From assembly GCF_021023085.1 (NCBI RefSeq), contig NZ_PGCK01000002.1, positions 186,001 to 250,000 on the forward strand: a stretch of DNA of 64,000 nucleotides, given 5' to 3'. A model generated the notes under the pieces. The model worked only from the letters and a program-made list of their open reading frames with translations, made no database searches and was not told where the DNA came from. Below are positions 14,473 through 23,916 of this stretch, piece after piece (positions within the stretch are counted from its first letter, which is position 1; every line of letters begins with the position of its first letter). The translations under genes were made by a program, and so were the position numbers. The stretch comes from Methanooceanicella nereidis (GTDB lineage: Archaea > Halobacteriota > Methanocellia > Methanocellales > Methanocellaceae).

Positions 14473-15711
14473 ATTCAAATACAATTTTTGGGTGCAAGCA
14501 GAGAAGTGGGAAGGTCAGCATTTCTGATCAACGAGCAGGTATTGCTGGATTTTGGCATCAAGCCTACGGACCCGCCACAATACCCGCAGGGAAACCCCAG
14601 GCCTGAGACGGTCGTGATATCCCACGGCCACCTGGACCATTGCGGAGTAGTGCCGAACCTTATGGACATGGAGCCCACGGTACTGGCCACTCCGCCTACG
14701 AAGCACCTTACGAGGCTGCTGGCGGAGGACACGCTGGAGATAGCAGAGAACCACGGAGGCATGGTCCCCTTCGACCCGCATGACATGCAGATGCTTATGC
14801 GAAAAACAATAGAGCTCGACTACCTGGAAGATTATACTACGGACGATTACTCCATCACCCTGTTCGATGCGGGGCATATACCAGGAAGCGCGCTCACCTA
14901 CGTGGAATACGGTGAAGACACGCTTCTTTATACGGGCGATATTAAGAATTCGGATACCCGCCTGCTAAAGGGATCGAAGATACATTACCCGGAATCCAGG
15001 GCCCTGATGATCGAGAGCACCTACTATGGCCGCGATCACGTGGACAGGAAAAAGCTGGAAGAGAGATTTATCGAGTCCATAAGATATACGCTGGACATCG
15101 GCGGCAATGTAGTCATACCGTGCTTTGCCATCGGAAGGACGCAGGAGGTACTGATGATCCTGAAAGAGTATGGCATCAGTTGTTATGTGGACGGCATGGG
15201 CGTGGAAGTCACCAAGATCATGCTGAAAGACCCCCAATACCTCAGGGACCCTAACAGGCTGAAAACGGCTTTTGGTGCGGCAACGACCGTAAAACCGGGC
15301 ATGCGAAGGGCTGTCCTGGACGAACCGTCGGTAGTAGTGACAACGGCGGGCATGCTCAACGGCGGACCTGTACTATACTACCTTCAGAGAATGTACGATG
15401 ACCCGAAAAGCAAGCTGATGCTCACCGGATACCAGGTCGAGAACACTAACGGCAGGAACGCGCTGGAGAACGGCTATGTCGACATCGACGGAGAAATATT
15501 CCCGCTAAGGTGTAAGCTGGAACAATATAGTTTCTCCGCCCACAGTGGCGACTCAGAACTGAAAGACATTGTCAGGTATATGTGCGACAGGGGTACCGAG
15601 CATGTGTTCTGCGTGCACGGAGATAAGACCGAAGAGTTCGCAGGATGGGTTGAGAAGGAGATAGGAGTTAAAGCGTACGCGCCTAAGATCGGGGAAGAAT
15701 ACCTGATATAA
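14473..15711 (+). CDS. Beta-CASP metallo-beta-lactamase ribonuclease (aCPSF2-like)
   Basis: This is a predicted zinc-dependent RNase of the CPSF73/RNase J superfamily, about 412 residues. It shows the HGHLDH motif 2, the DAGHIPGSA motif 3 and TGD motif 4. The beta-CASP motifs follow: IEST (A), PCFAIGRTQE (B) and a terminal FSAHSGD histidine (C). There is no N-terminal KH domain, which separates it from aCPSF1. In-frame codons upstream of TTG 14488 read IQIQF and complete the first beta strand of the fold. GGAGGT at 14460-14465 sits 7 bases before ATT 14473, and a stop codon TAA lies directly upstream. I therefore place initiation at ATT. A TTG start at 14488 would be 22 bases from the Shine-Dalgarno and would cut into the fold. 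Confidence 0.85.
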   Translation: MQIQFLGASREVGRSAFLINEQVLLDFGIKPTDPPQYPQGNPRPETVVISHGHLDHCGVVPNLMDMEPTVLATPPTKHLTRLLAEDTLEIAENHGGMVPFDPHDMQMLMRKTIELDYLEDYTTDDYSITLFDAGHIPGSALTYVEYGEDTLLYTGDIKNSDTRLLKGSKIHYPESRALMIESTYYGRDHVDRKKLEERFIESIRYTLDIGGNVVIPCFAIGRTQEVLMILKEYGISCYVDGMGVEVTKIMLKDPQYLRDPNRLKTAFGAATTVKPGMRRAVLDEPSVVVTTAGMLNGGPVLYYLQRMYDDPKSKLMLTGYQVENTNGRNALENGYVDIDGEIFPLRCKLEQYSFSAHSGDSELKDIVRYMCDRGTEHVFCVHGDKTEEFAGWVEKEIGVKAYAPKIGEEYLI

Positions 15712-15968
15712 AATAACATCATTCTTTTTTTCATATTTTTGCCGTACAGGTCGGTCTAAAGTCCATGCATAACGGCGAGTTAGTGATACTGATATTTATT
15801 ATGAGATTATTTGCAGGATACGGTCAGGATTTTTGTTCAAGGCTTTACTTTCTTACGATAAAACGAGCCATTGAATAAGATATGATAGATTATGACTGGA
15901 TGTAAGGCTTAATGATTTTCTTCGTCCAATGAAAATACTAATGACGCATAACAGCACATCATAAAGGG
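15712..15968. other. AT-rich spacer without recognisable gene
   Basis: The spacer between the ribonuclease and the ErcA-like gene holds a T tract just after the stop (about 15721-15729) that could terminate the ribonuclease transcript. No convincing open frame or RNA gene was seen in the remainder. The ErcA promoter elements start at 15969 and are listed separately. Confidence 0.5.
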
Positions 15969-15978
15969 ATTATATAAA
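15969..15978 (+). promoter_or_regulatory. TATA box of the ErcA/kinase operon
   Basis: TTATATAAAA is close to the archaeal TATA consensus and is preceded by a purine-rich AAAGGGA that could act as BRE. Transcription would begin near 16000, leaving a leader of about 90 bases before ATG 16091. Confidence 0.5.
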
Positions 15979-15980
15979 AG

Positions 15981-16061
15981 TAAAATATCCCGAATTGATT
16001 AAAAATACATAATTTTAAAACAGTAACAATAACATTTTAAATAATCATACGGGATATTTTA
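15981..16061. promoter_or_regulatory. Inverted 12-mers flanking the ErcA transcription start region
   Basis: TAAAATATCCCG at 15981-15992, immediately after the TATA box, is repeated as the exact reverse complement CGGGATATTTTA at 16050-16061. The two half-sites, 57 bases apart, bracket the expected transcription start. They may bind a regulator across the start site or pair in the leader RNA. Confidence 0.45.
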
Positions 16062-16090
16062 GATGATCCATAGATAAAGGTGTAATTCCA

Positions 16091-17257
16091 ATGGCTCTGA
16101 AAAACGTCCCGGAACTAAGGAAATTCGTAGCCCCGGAGATCGTATACGGGGAAGGCGCTATAGACCTGGCGGGAAGATACGCGAAGATATTCGGTGCCAG
16201 TAAAGTGATGCTTGTTACGGGTAAAAAAGTCCTTAAAGCAGGATGGTCTGACATCGCCGCAAATAGTATCGAAAAGGCAGGCCTTGAATACACCGTATTT
16301 TCCGACGTTACCCCGAACCCCAGAGTCGAAGAGGTCATGAAGGGTGCCGGTGTATACAGGGAAGAAGGCTGCGACATCATACTTGCGGTAGGCGGCGGCA
16401 GCGTGATAGACTGTGCCAAGGGTATAGGCATAGTAAGCACTAACAGGAAGAGTATACTGGATTTTGAAGGTGCGGACAGAGTTCACATCCCGGGGCCGCC
16501 CCTTATATGCATACCCACTACGGCAGGAAGCTCTGCAGATGTTTCTCAGTTCGCGATAATCAGTGATAGAAATAATCTCCGTAAGATAGCTATCATCAGT
16601 AAAACTTTAGTGCCTGACATCGCATTGATCGATCCGGTCACGACCATAACGATGGAAGCCGATCTTACGGCAAGTACGGGAATAGACGCCCTGACGCATG
16701 CCATAGAGGCTTATGTTTCAAATGCGCATTCACCTTTGACTGACGTGCATGCGCTTGAAGCGGTCAGCCTGATATGTTCGAACCTGCTGCATGCGATCGA
16801 GGAACCCGAGAATATAGTGGCAAGAAGCGGTATGATGCTGGGAAGCCTTCATGCAGGGCTTGCTTTCTCCAATGCGAGCCTGGGCGCCGTACATGCCATG
16901 GCCCACAGCCTGGGAGGATTATCGGACCTGTCCCACGGCGAATGTAATTCAATACTGTTAAGCCATGTTATAAAATACAATTACCAGTCGGCCCCGTGGC
17001 GCTTTGACAGGATAGCGATTGCCATGGGCTTACAGCTTGCTGGAAGTGGATCCGATGAGCGTTCATCCGCCTTGAGCGACCATGTCAGGGAGATACTGAG
17101 AAAAGCAGGAATAGATAAATGCCTTGGCGACCTGGGTGTTAAAAATGAGGACATACGGGGACTTGTGCAAAACGCATTGAGAGACCCTTGCATCGTTACT
17201 AACCCGCGGATTCCGTCCGAGAGTGACCTGGAGAGGATCTATGAAGAGGCATTATAG
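16091..17257 (+). CDS. ercA: ErcA-type iron-containing alcohol dehydrogenase homologue
   Basis: A 388-residue group III iron-dependent alcohol dehydrogenase. The Rossmann-like nucleotide motif GGGS is at residues 101-104. The four expected metal ligands are present as D199, H203, H268 and H282. The conserved GPPLICIPTTAGSSADVSQF block is typical of the ErcA subgroup, which in Pseudomonas is tied to a PAS sensor kinase and acts in regulation of ethanol oxidation rather than bulk catabolism. Its coding end overlaps the next gene, a multi-PAS kinase, by 17 bases. That supports the ErcA assignment over a fermentative dehydrogenase. GGTG at 16079-16082 serves as ribosome binding site. Confidence 0.8.
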   Translation: MALKNVPELRKFVAPEIVYGEGAIDLAGRYAKIFGASKVMLVTGKKVLKAGWSDIAANSIEKAGLEYTVFSDVTPNPRVEEVMKGAGVYREEGCDIILAVGGGSVIDCAKGIGIVSTNRKSILDFEGADRVHIPGPPLICIPTTAGSSADVSQFAIISDRNNLRKIAIISKTLVPDIALIDPVTTITMEADLTASTGIDALTHAIEAYVSNAHSPLTDVHALEAVSLICSNLLHAIEEPENIVARSGMMLGSLHAGLAFSNASLGAVHAMAHSLGGLSDLSHGECNSILLSHVIKYNYQSAPWRFDRIAIAMGLQLAGSGSDERSSALSDHVREILRKAGIDKCLGDLGVKNEDIRGLVQNALRDPCIVTNPRIPSESDLERIYEEAL

Positions 17258-20200
17258 TCTTTCCGAGGACAGGGATGAATTAAGAGAGAAAATAATAGGG
17301 CTTGGTGAAAACTCTTTTCGAAAAAGCTACTATCCCGAATTACAGGAAAAAATGGCCGACCTGGAAAGGTTCAGGTCACTGCTGGACCATAGTAATGATG
17401 CCATATTCCTTGTTAACTTATCGTTGCGGCGCATAGAGGATGTTAACCTGTTCGCCTGTAACCTGCTGGGCTATAAGAGGGAGGAGATGATCAATAGCTC
17501 GTTTTTTGATCTATTATTACATCACGATGACCGGCTGGTCGGGAAGCTGGTATCCGGTGAGATCAAAGAATTGACTATCACAGAGATGATCAAATGTCGC
17601 GATATGTCCGCGATACCCTTCGAAATAAACATACATGTCGACACATTCGGCGAAGGCACCTATGCAGTCGTCATCGCCAGGGATGTGAGGGAACGCCTGA
17701 AAGCGGAAGAAACTCTAAAAAAGAACGAGGAGAAATACAGGCTTCTTGTAGAAAATGCCCCGATAGGCATAATTTTTGTCGATATTAACGGAAAGATACT
17801 CGATGCGAACCCTATGATAATCCAGTTGATGGGCTCTCCCTCAAGAGAGGCTACTTTAGCCATTAATATGTTTGAGTTCCAGCCACTGATAAGATCGGGA
17901 GTTTCAGATGATATTCGGACCTGTCTGGAGACGGGTGATCGCACGGTATCAGAGCATGAGTACATATCCAAATGGGGTAAAAAATCATATCTAAAATATT
18001 ACATAACACCGGTAAAGGGCCCTGACAACAGGATAATCGGGGCGCAGGGCATAGTTGAGGACATCACGGAGCAAAGAAAAGCCGATTTAGCTTTACAGGA
18101 AAGCGAGTCAAAGTTTCGTGTCCTGACTGAGACATCATCGTCCGGGATATTCATCTACCAGCATGACAGGCTATGCTATGTTAACCCTGCATGCGAGAAT
18201 ATCACGGGATATGGCAGAGATGAGCTATTATCGATCGACATCGCCGATCTCATCCGCCCGGATTTTTACGGTACGATAGATATATTAAAAGATAAATGGG
18301 TCCGGGAAAGAAACCTGGCATCAAACTTCGAGATGGGCCTGCTGAATAAGAACGGGGAGCGAAGATGGATATCTCTGACGCTTGGCCACACATTATACAA
18401 TGGCAGTAAATGCATCATCGGGACAATATTTGATATTACGGAAAGAAAGCTTATAGAGAAGGCCCTTCAGGACAGCGAGGAGAAATTTAGGGACATTGTC
18501 GAGAATGTGAACGAGTTCATATGGGAGATCGATAAAGACTTAAATGTAGTCTACGTAAGCCCGAAAATAAAGGAATATTTCGGCTATTCGCCTGAAGATA
18601 TAGTCGGTAAGACAGGTGCTGAACTACTGGGCTCGCCAGACATCGATTCCGTAAAAGAGATACTTAGAGAGAGAATATCTAATAAAACGTTCTCGATGCT
18701 GTCGGAGTACATTTTTCAGGACGATAAAGGCAAACGCCGTGTTCTTGAAACTAGCTTCTTGCCAATATATGGTGCCGAGGGGGAGATACGAGGCTACAGG
18801 GGAGTCGACAGGGACATAACAGATAGAAAGGCCATGGAAGAGGCATTAATAGAAAGCAGGTCTAACCTGCAGAGATTGTTCGACTCGCTTGATGATTTTA
18901 TTTTTGTCATAGACACCGATGGGAATATATTGCAGGTAAATCCGCCGGTCGCCGAAAGGCTGGGCTATTCGATCGATGAGCTACAGAATATGACACTGTA
19001 TGATCTTCACCCGCCTGAGTTCAGGGAGATGGCGGGAACGATCTTCGAGGAAATGCTTCTGGACAGGACCAGGATATGCACATTGCCGATAATCACGAAA
19101 GAAGGTAACTGGATCGAAGTCGAGACCAAAGTGACAAGAGGCCGGTGGAACAACAAGGACGCCATTTTTGGCATTAGCCGTGACGTAACGGAACGAATAC
19201 GCTATGAGCAGACGATCAAAGGACACGCGAAAAAGATGGAAATATTGAACGATGTCATCACCTCGGTCAATGAATCTGAAGATCTCGCATCAATTTTAGA
19301 GGAGACCATAAGCTCTACCATGGAGCTGTTGAACTTCGAGGCCGGTGCGATATATCTGCTGGACGATAATGGCGAGTTCGCATATTTACGGTCCATGAAA
19401 GGTTTACCCGATAACTTTGTCCGTAAAAAGAAAAAGATAGATATTTCCCGGAAGCCTTATGACATGATATTTTTAAAAGGCCTGCCGATGATCTCTCAAA
19501 ATTATTCTCGCATAAACCCTGAGATGGCGAAAGAATGGGATATACGTTCCATCGCAGGAGTCCCGTTAATTTCAAAGGATAAAGTGATAGGGGCCCTGTA
19601 CATTGTCAGCAGGAGCGATCATGAATTTTCAAGGGAAGACGTGGACCTGCTCACGGCTATCGGAAGAGAGATCGGCACCGCCATCACGAAGATGCAGACT
19701 GAGGAAAGCCTAAAATCCTCGCTGGGGGAGAAGGAGGTCCTTCTCAAAGAGATCCACCACAGGGTTAAAAACAATCTTCAGATCATATCCAGCCTGCTAA
19801 GCCTCCAGTCAAATTATACGTACAACGAGGAATTCATCCAGATGATCCGGGATAGCAAGGCGCGTGTTAAATCGATGGCCCTTATACATGAAAGGCTATA
19901 CGAATCGAAGGACCTTTCCAGGATCAAATTTGGTGAGTACGTAAAAGCCCTTGTAACTGACCTGTCAAGGTCGTTCGGCATCAGTAAGGACCGTATAAGG
20001 ATCACGCTCAACATAGACAACGTCGAGGTCGACGTGGACACAGCCATTCCCTGCGGACTTATAATAAATGAGCTGGTCTCCAACTGCATAAAATATGCGT
20101 TCCCCGGCGAAAGAAGAGGGGACATATATGTTAGTTTCCGGAAGGAAAGCGACACTTACAGGCTCACAGTAAAAGATAATGGAGTCGGACTCCCTGATGA

Positions 20201-20333
20201 CCTGGATATTAATGAGATGAAATCTCTGGGATTACAGCTTGTCTGCACTCTTACGACACAACTGGACGGTACTATAGAGATATGTTCAAATGAAGGGGCG
20301 GAGTTCATGATTAGTTTCCGCGAACCCGTATGA
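17241..20333 (+). CDS. Cytoplasmic multi-PAS, GAF histidine kinase (HisKA_2 type)
   Basis: About 1030 residues with no transmembrane segment. In order I see five PAS domains (about residues 40-155, 160-280, 285-405, 410-530 and 540-665), a GAF domain (about 675-825), then a HisKA_2-type phosphoacceptor with KEIHHRVKNNLQ near residue 837. An HATPase domain follows with the N box NELVSNCIKYAF and the G1 box DNGVGLPDD. ATG 17241 lies inside the ErcA reading frame and has GGAGAGG at 17230-17236. GTG 17223 is a less likely start. The overlap implies translational coupling, so kinase and ErcA are probably made together. No response regulator is adjacent. Confidence 0.88.
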   Translation: MKRHYSLSEDRDELREKIIGLGENSFRKSYYPELQEKMADLERFRSLLDHSNDAIFLVNLSLRRIEDVNLFACNLLGYKREEMINSSFFDLLLHHDDRLVGKLVSGEIKELTITEMIKCRDMSAIPFEINIHVDTFGEGTYAVVIARDVRERLKAEETLKKNEEKYRLLVENAPIGIIFVDINGKILDANPMIIQLMGSPSREATLAINMFEFQPLIRSGVSDDIRTCLETGDRTVSEHEYISKWGKKSYLKYYITPVKGPDNRIIGAQGIVEDITEQRKADLALQESESKFRVLTETSSSGIFIYQHDRLCYVNPACENITGYGRDELLSIDIADLIRPDFYGTIDILKDKWVRERNLASNFEMGLLNKNGERRWISLTLGHTLYNGSKCIIGTIFDITERKLIEKALQDSEEKFRDIVENVNEFIWEIDKDLNVVYVSPKIKEYFGYSPEDIVGKTGAELLGSPDIDSVKEILRERISNKTFSMLSEYIFQDDKGKRRVLETSFLPIYGAEGEIRGYRGVDRDITDRKAMEEALIESRSNLQRLFDSLDDFIFVIDTDGNILQVNPPVAERLGYSIDELQNMTLYDLHPPEFREMAGTIFEEMLLDRTRICTLPIITKEGNWIEVETKVTRGRWNNKDAIFGISRDVTERIRYEQTIKGHAKKMEILNDVITSVNESEDLASILEETISSTMELLNFEAGAIYLLDDNGEFAYLRSMKGLPDNFVRKKKKIDISRKPYDMIFLKGLPMISQNYSRINPEMAKEWDIRSIAGVPLISKDKVIGALYIVSRSDHEFSREDVDLLTAIGREIGTAITKMQTEESLKSSLGEKEVLLKEIHHRVKNNLQIISSLLSLQSNYTYNEEFIQMIRDSKARVKSMALIHERLYESKDLSRIKFGEYVKALVTDLSRSFGISKDRIRITLNIDNVEVDVDTAIPCGLIINELVSNCIKYAFPGERRGDIYVSFRKESDTYRLTVKDNGVGLPDDLDINEMKSLGLQLVCTLTTQLDGTIEICSNEGAEFMISFREPV

Positions 20334-20348
20334 AGTGATACGGGAACC

Positions 20349-22790
20349 TTATCCGGATCGATTACGCGCCCTGCCCTTCGTGATCTTAAGTACTATCATG
20401 CTCTCCACTGCAGAGATTATCTTTCCATTGGCATCGATGATCGGCGAGCTGCTCGCCAGTACACGCGCTTCGCTGCCGTCGGCGCGGCGTACGGTCATCT
20501 CGACGGCAGTTGTTATCTCGCCATATTTCAGCGATCTCGTCAGAGGCAGCTCATCAGGCAGGAACTCCGAGCCGTCCCGCTTAAGAAGCTCGTAGTCCGT
20601 TTTCCCGATCAGGATAGCGTCATCGGCCAGGGATCCCCCGAATATGTCGGACGCTACCTGTGAGTGATGCGATATCTTCCATGTACTGGCATCGACTACG
20701 ATTATGCCGACAGGAAGCGCGTCGATAATGTTCTGCATCGCGCCCTTTGTTCTTAATAGCTCGGCCCCGCAATTCCTGACATCTTCCTCAAGCTTGCTAT
20801 AGGCTTTTTTTATAGACTCTTCATTTTGCCTGAGATCGGTGATGTCCCGCACCATCATAAAGACCTCGTTTTTATCGCTTACGATACATCTGGCTTCCTC
20901 ATACCGGATCTCGCCGTTGACGAATATGATGTACTCGAACGTCTGCATCTCCCCGGTCTTCAGCGCCTTCCCGATGTGATACATCATCGTCCGAGATAGT
21001 TCCACCGGCAGCACTTCGTAGATATTCTTACCCAGGATGTCCTCCGGGTCCATGAAAAGATCATTATCCTTATCAGCCTTATAATCCAGGAAGGTGCCGT
21101 CTTTGGTCATCCTGAATATTAAGTCAGGAATGGAATTTAACAGAGCGTGTATCCTTGACTCGCTCTTCTTCAGGTCCTTTTCGGCTCGTATGCGCTCAGT
21201 GATATCTCTGCTTATGCCGCGATATCCGCGAAATGCGCCCTGATTGTCAAATATGGGCGTACCGCTAGTCTCGAACACTACCGGTCTGCCGGAATCACTA
21301 ATCATGGTGCATTCGATGAGAGAGTACGGAAGCCTTCCGGAGATTATCGGATAAAATAGCCTGGATACCCTCTTCGCTTCGTCGGGAGCCATAAAGTCAA
21401 GTGCGGTCTTGCCGCGCATATCTTCAGGGCGGTATCCCAGGACTTCGACGACCTTGGGGCTTACATAAGTTAATTCCATACGGGCATTGGACTCCCATAC
21501 CCAGTCATTGATGTTCTCAATGATATTCCTGAACTTTTCCTCGCTTTCCCTGAGTGCCTCTTCTGCTTTTTTGCGCTCTGTGATATCGGTCATGCTGAGA
21601 ACTGCTGCTATTGTGCGTCCTTCGTTATCAAGTATAGGCGAGCTGCCTATCAGGACGGTTATTTCTTTTCCATCCCGGTCTAACAGCTTCATCTCGAGGC
21701 CTGAGATGTTCTCGCCCATGTTCAAAGAGCGCCGTATGGGGAATTCTTCCGGGAGCATCGGAGTGTTGTCCGGCCTTAAAAATGTATAGGGGGCTTCCGG
21801 TTCCAGCGAGAATATCCTCTTAACTTTAGTGCCGATCATGTCAGCAGCCCCATGGCTATAATACGACACATCCCCCGTACCGGCATCGACGACTACGACC
21901 CCTGTCGGTATCGTATCAAGTATGGTCTGAAGCGTGCTGTTGGCATAGTCCAGTTCGGCAGTCCTTTCATCTACACGCTTTTCAAGCTCTTCCCTTGCCC
22001 GTTTCAATGCCTCTTCTGACATATTTTGTTCCGTCACGTCGCGAATAGACTCTATAGCCCCTATGACCTTGCCGTCACTATCGTAAAGCCGGGACGCTAT
22101 ACAGTGTAACACGACATCCCTTCCGTTTACCTTAGCCCTCATCGACTGGGCTTCCAGCTTGCCGTTTTTATATGTGACTTCATCGTATTCTTTTTTCAGC
22201 TCATCGTGAGACAGGTTTAGCAGGTCTATGAGCACGGGCCTGCGTTGCCCGTAAAAAGGCAGAGCGTATATGTGTTCCCCTTTACCGATCATTTCCCCGG
22301 CCGCAATACCGGTCATTTCTTCCATGGCCTTATTCCAGGCCACGATCTTGCCGAAATTATCAATGATCAGCGTTGCATCCGGGTAAAACTCGATGATATG
22401 CGATAGCTCTTCGTTTACATCCGATAGCCGCTTATTAGAACTTTCCAGTTCGGAATGCAGCTTATCCTTTAGCTCTGAAAGCTGCCCCACCACTAAAGCC
22501 ACAACTATGAACAGTATCGCCCGGATGACAGCCGATGGCATAAGAGTCTCATACAGTATCATGTCAAGCGAGATATGGAAAAGCCCGAGACATAATGCGA
22601 CATAGATGGCTTTCTTATGGTACCATATCCCTGCAAGTATTATCGGTATGTAGAAAAGGTGCGTATACACTATCTCTATCCCGAGATAAAGGTTCACGAA
22701 TAATGCGAGAAAAACATTGAATAGAAGTATTATTCCTAAAGCCAGTTCTTTATATTTTTCAAACTTATGCAGATTGGAGGGATTAAACAT
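20349..22790 (-). CDS. Membrane-anchored five-PAS protein without kinase domain
   Basis: 813 residues. The N-terminal 110 residues hold about four hydrophobic helices, including a VYTHLFYIPIILAGIWY segment seen in other membrane sensors. A short coiled coil follows, then five PAS domains (about residues 128-250, 285-410, 415-540, 545-665 and 695-800). The protein ends after the last PAS with a basic tail, and no HisKA, HATPase, GGDEF or other output domain can be found. It converges with the preceding kinase with only 15 bases between stops. It might act as a sensing partner for a separate kinase. That role is an inference. Confidence 0.8.
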   Translation of the reverse strand: MFNPSNLHKFEKYKELALGIILLFNVFLALFVNLYLGIEIVYTHLFYIPIILAGIWYHKKAIYVALCLGLFHISLDMILYETLMPSAVIRAILFIVVALVVGQLSELKDKLHSELESSNKRLSDVNEELSHIIEFYPDATLIIDNFGKIVAWNKAMEEMTGIAAGEMIGKGEHIYALPFYGQRRPVLIDLLNLSHDELKKEYDEVTYKNGKLEAQSMRAKVNGRDVVLHCIASRLYDSDGKVIGAIESIRDVTEQNMSEEALKRAREELEKRVDERTAELDYANSTLQTILDTIPTGVVVVDAGTGDVSYYSHGAADMIGTKVKRIFSLEPEAPYTFLRPDNTPMLPEEFPIRRSLNMGENISGLEMKLLDRDGKEITVLIGSSPILDNEGRTIAAVLSMTDITERKKAEEALRESEEKFRNIIENINDWVWESNARMELTYVSPKVVEVLGYRPEDMRGKTALDFMAPDEAKRVSRLFYPIISGRLPYSLIECTMISDSGRPVVFETSGTPIFDNQGAFRGYRGISRDITERIRAEKDLKKSESRIHALLNSIPDLIFRMTKDGTFLDYKADKDNDLFMDPEDILGKNIYEVLPVELSRTMMYHIGKALKTGEMQTFEYIIFVNGEIRYEEARCIVSDKNEVFMMVRDITDLRQNEESIKKAYSKLEEDVRNCGAELLRTKGAMQNIIDALPVGIIVVDASTWKISHHSQVASDIFGGSLADDAILIGKTDYELLKRDGSEFLPDELPLTRSLKYGEITTAVEMTVRRADGSEARVLASSSPIIDANGKIISAVESMIVLKITKGRARNRSG

Positions 22791-22951
22791 AATTCTACCA
22801 TCTTAAGGCTCGCCTTAGTTCTGTTACCAAAATATTCCTGATGGATAATATACATTTAGGCTTAAGACACAATTTTATACTTTTTTTAAATAAATTAAAA
22901 ATAATAGATACGCTTATAAGAACGATCTTAAAGGAAATATGTTAGACCGTT

Positions 22952-23455
22952 TTATTTTTTAGCCAGGTCATCGGCCTGCATCGCCTTCGGGCTATACTTT
23001 TTAGCCAGGGTTTCCGCATGGTTGATGTCAACATATGTGAGATCAAATTTCTTTTTTAGCTTCTCCGCGAGCTTCAGGCGGTGAGAGCAGCAGGGGTCGC
23101 TTTCGTCGGTAAAAAGGCACGTATGGTGTTGAATAATGAGGTTTCGCAGTTCCTCAAGTTCCCTGTCCATGCCGACAAGATAAGCTTCATATGACTCGGC
23201 CCAGTTATCGCGGTCTTTAAAAGGATTGCCCAGGACCCTGAACCACTCATAGTCGACACAGTAGTTATATTTATTAGCATATTCTTTAAGGACGGGCTCG
23301 ATCGGAAAAGTCTCTCCCCTCATACGAACGTCTATCAGGAGAGTGATGTCATTTTCCATCAGCAGCCGGAAGAACTCTTCAGGAGTCAGCCCCTCATGTC
23401 CTATGATGTAAAAATCAGGCAGCATGTCTTTTAAGTTTGTATAAGCCTTATCCAT
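22952..23455 (-). CDS. DUF488 family protein
   Basis: A 167-residue protein with the DUF488 signatures: an N-terminal FYIIGHEGLTPEEFF strand/turn, LLIDVRMRGETFP, and the cysteine-rich DPCCSHR motif near residue 121. The family is widespread and uncharacterised. The cysteine/histidine cluster resembles a nucleophile or metal site. The ATG start is followed by a normal-length domain with nothing missing. Confidence 0.8.
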   Translation of the reverse strand: MDKAYTNLKDMLPDFYIIGHEGLTPEEFFRLLMENDITLLIDVRMRGETFPIEPVLKEYANKYNYCVDYEWFRVLGNPFKDRDNWAESYEAYLVGMDRELEELRNLIIQHHTCLFTDESDPCCSHRLKLAEKLKKKFDLTYVDINHAETLAKKYSPKAMQADDLAKK

Positions 23456-23491
23456 AATAAAGATAGTGTTAAGAGAGGGCGACTTCCTTCC

Positions 23492-23800
23492 TCAGTCCTG
23501 CCCTTTTCCGCTCATCATGAATATGAATATGCCGACCGAAAGGACTACGATAGCGGTACCGATGCAGAAAGAAGACGTCGATATCTTAACGCTCTCCGTG
23601 ATATAGGACGGAGGCGGCGTTGGAGTAACGCTTGCGGATTGCCCTGATGAGCCCGTCATAAAAAAGCTGTTCAGGGATAGTAAAATGACAAGCAGTGCTG
23701 CAAAGCATATCATCAGCCGCGGAAGAGATTTTTCTCTTTTACATCTGAGCGTGGAACGTATAGTAGCTTTAAGGTCATGACCGGGTCGTTTTATAGCCAT
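23492..23800 (-). CDS. Small exported or membrane protein, unknown
   Basis: About 102 residues from ATG 23800, which follows GGGGG by 6 bases; an upstream in-frame start at 23839 is possible. The layout is a basic N terminus, a hydrophobic helix, a Ser/Thr/Pro-rich linker (TPTPPPS), a second hydrophobic helix and a short basic tail. This matches a surface protein held by two membrane segments. The same layout appears in the gene at 24152-24484, so the two may be related. I recognise no family. Confidence 0.5.
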   Translation of the reverse strand: MAIKRPGHDLKATIRSTLRCKREKSLPRLMICFAALLVILLSLNSFFMTGSSGQSASVTPTPPPSYITESVKISTSSFCIGTAIVVLSVGIFIFMMSGKGQD

Positions 23801-23916
23801 AGATAGCCCCCAAAATGGCTTATTTAATGTAGTGCCCATTTTATTTAAAATATAGCCATGCCTGCCCGGAAGATAGAAAAAGAAGATACGTAAGGATAAT
23901 GACCGGAGGCATTAAA

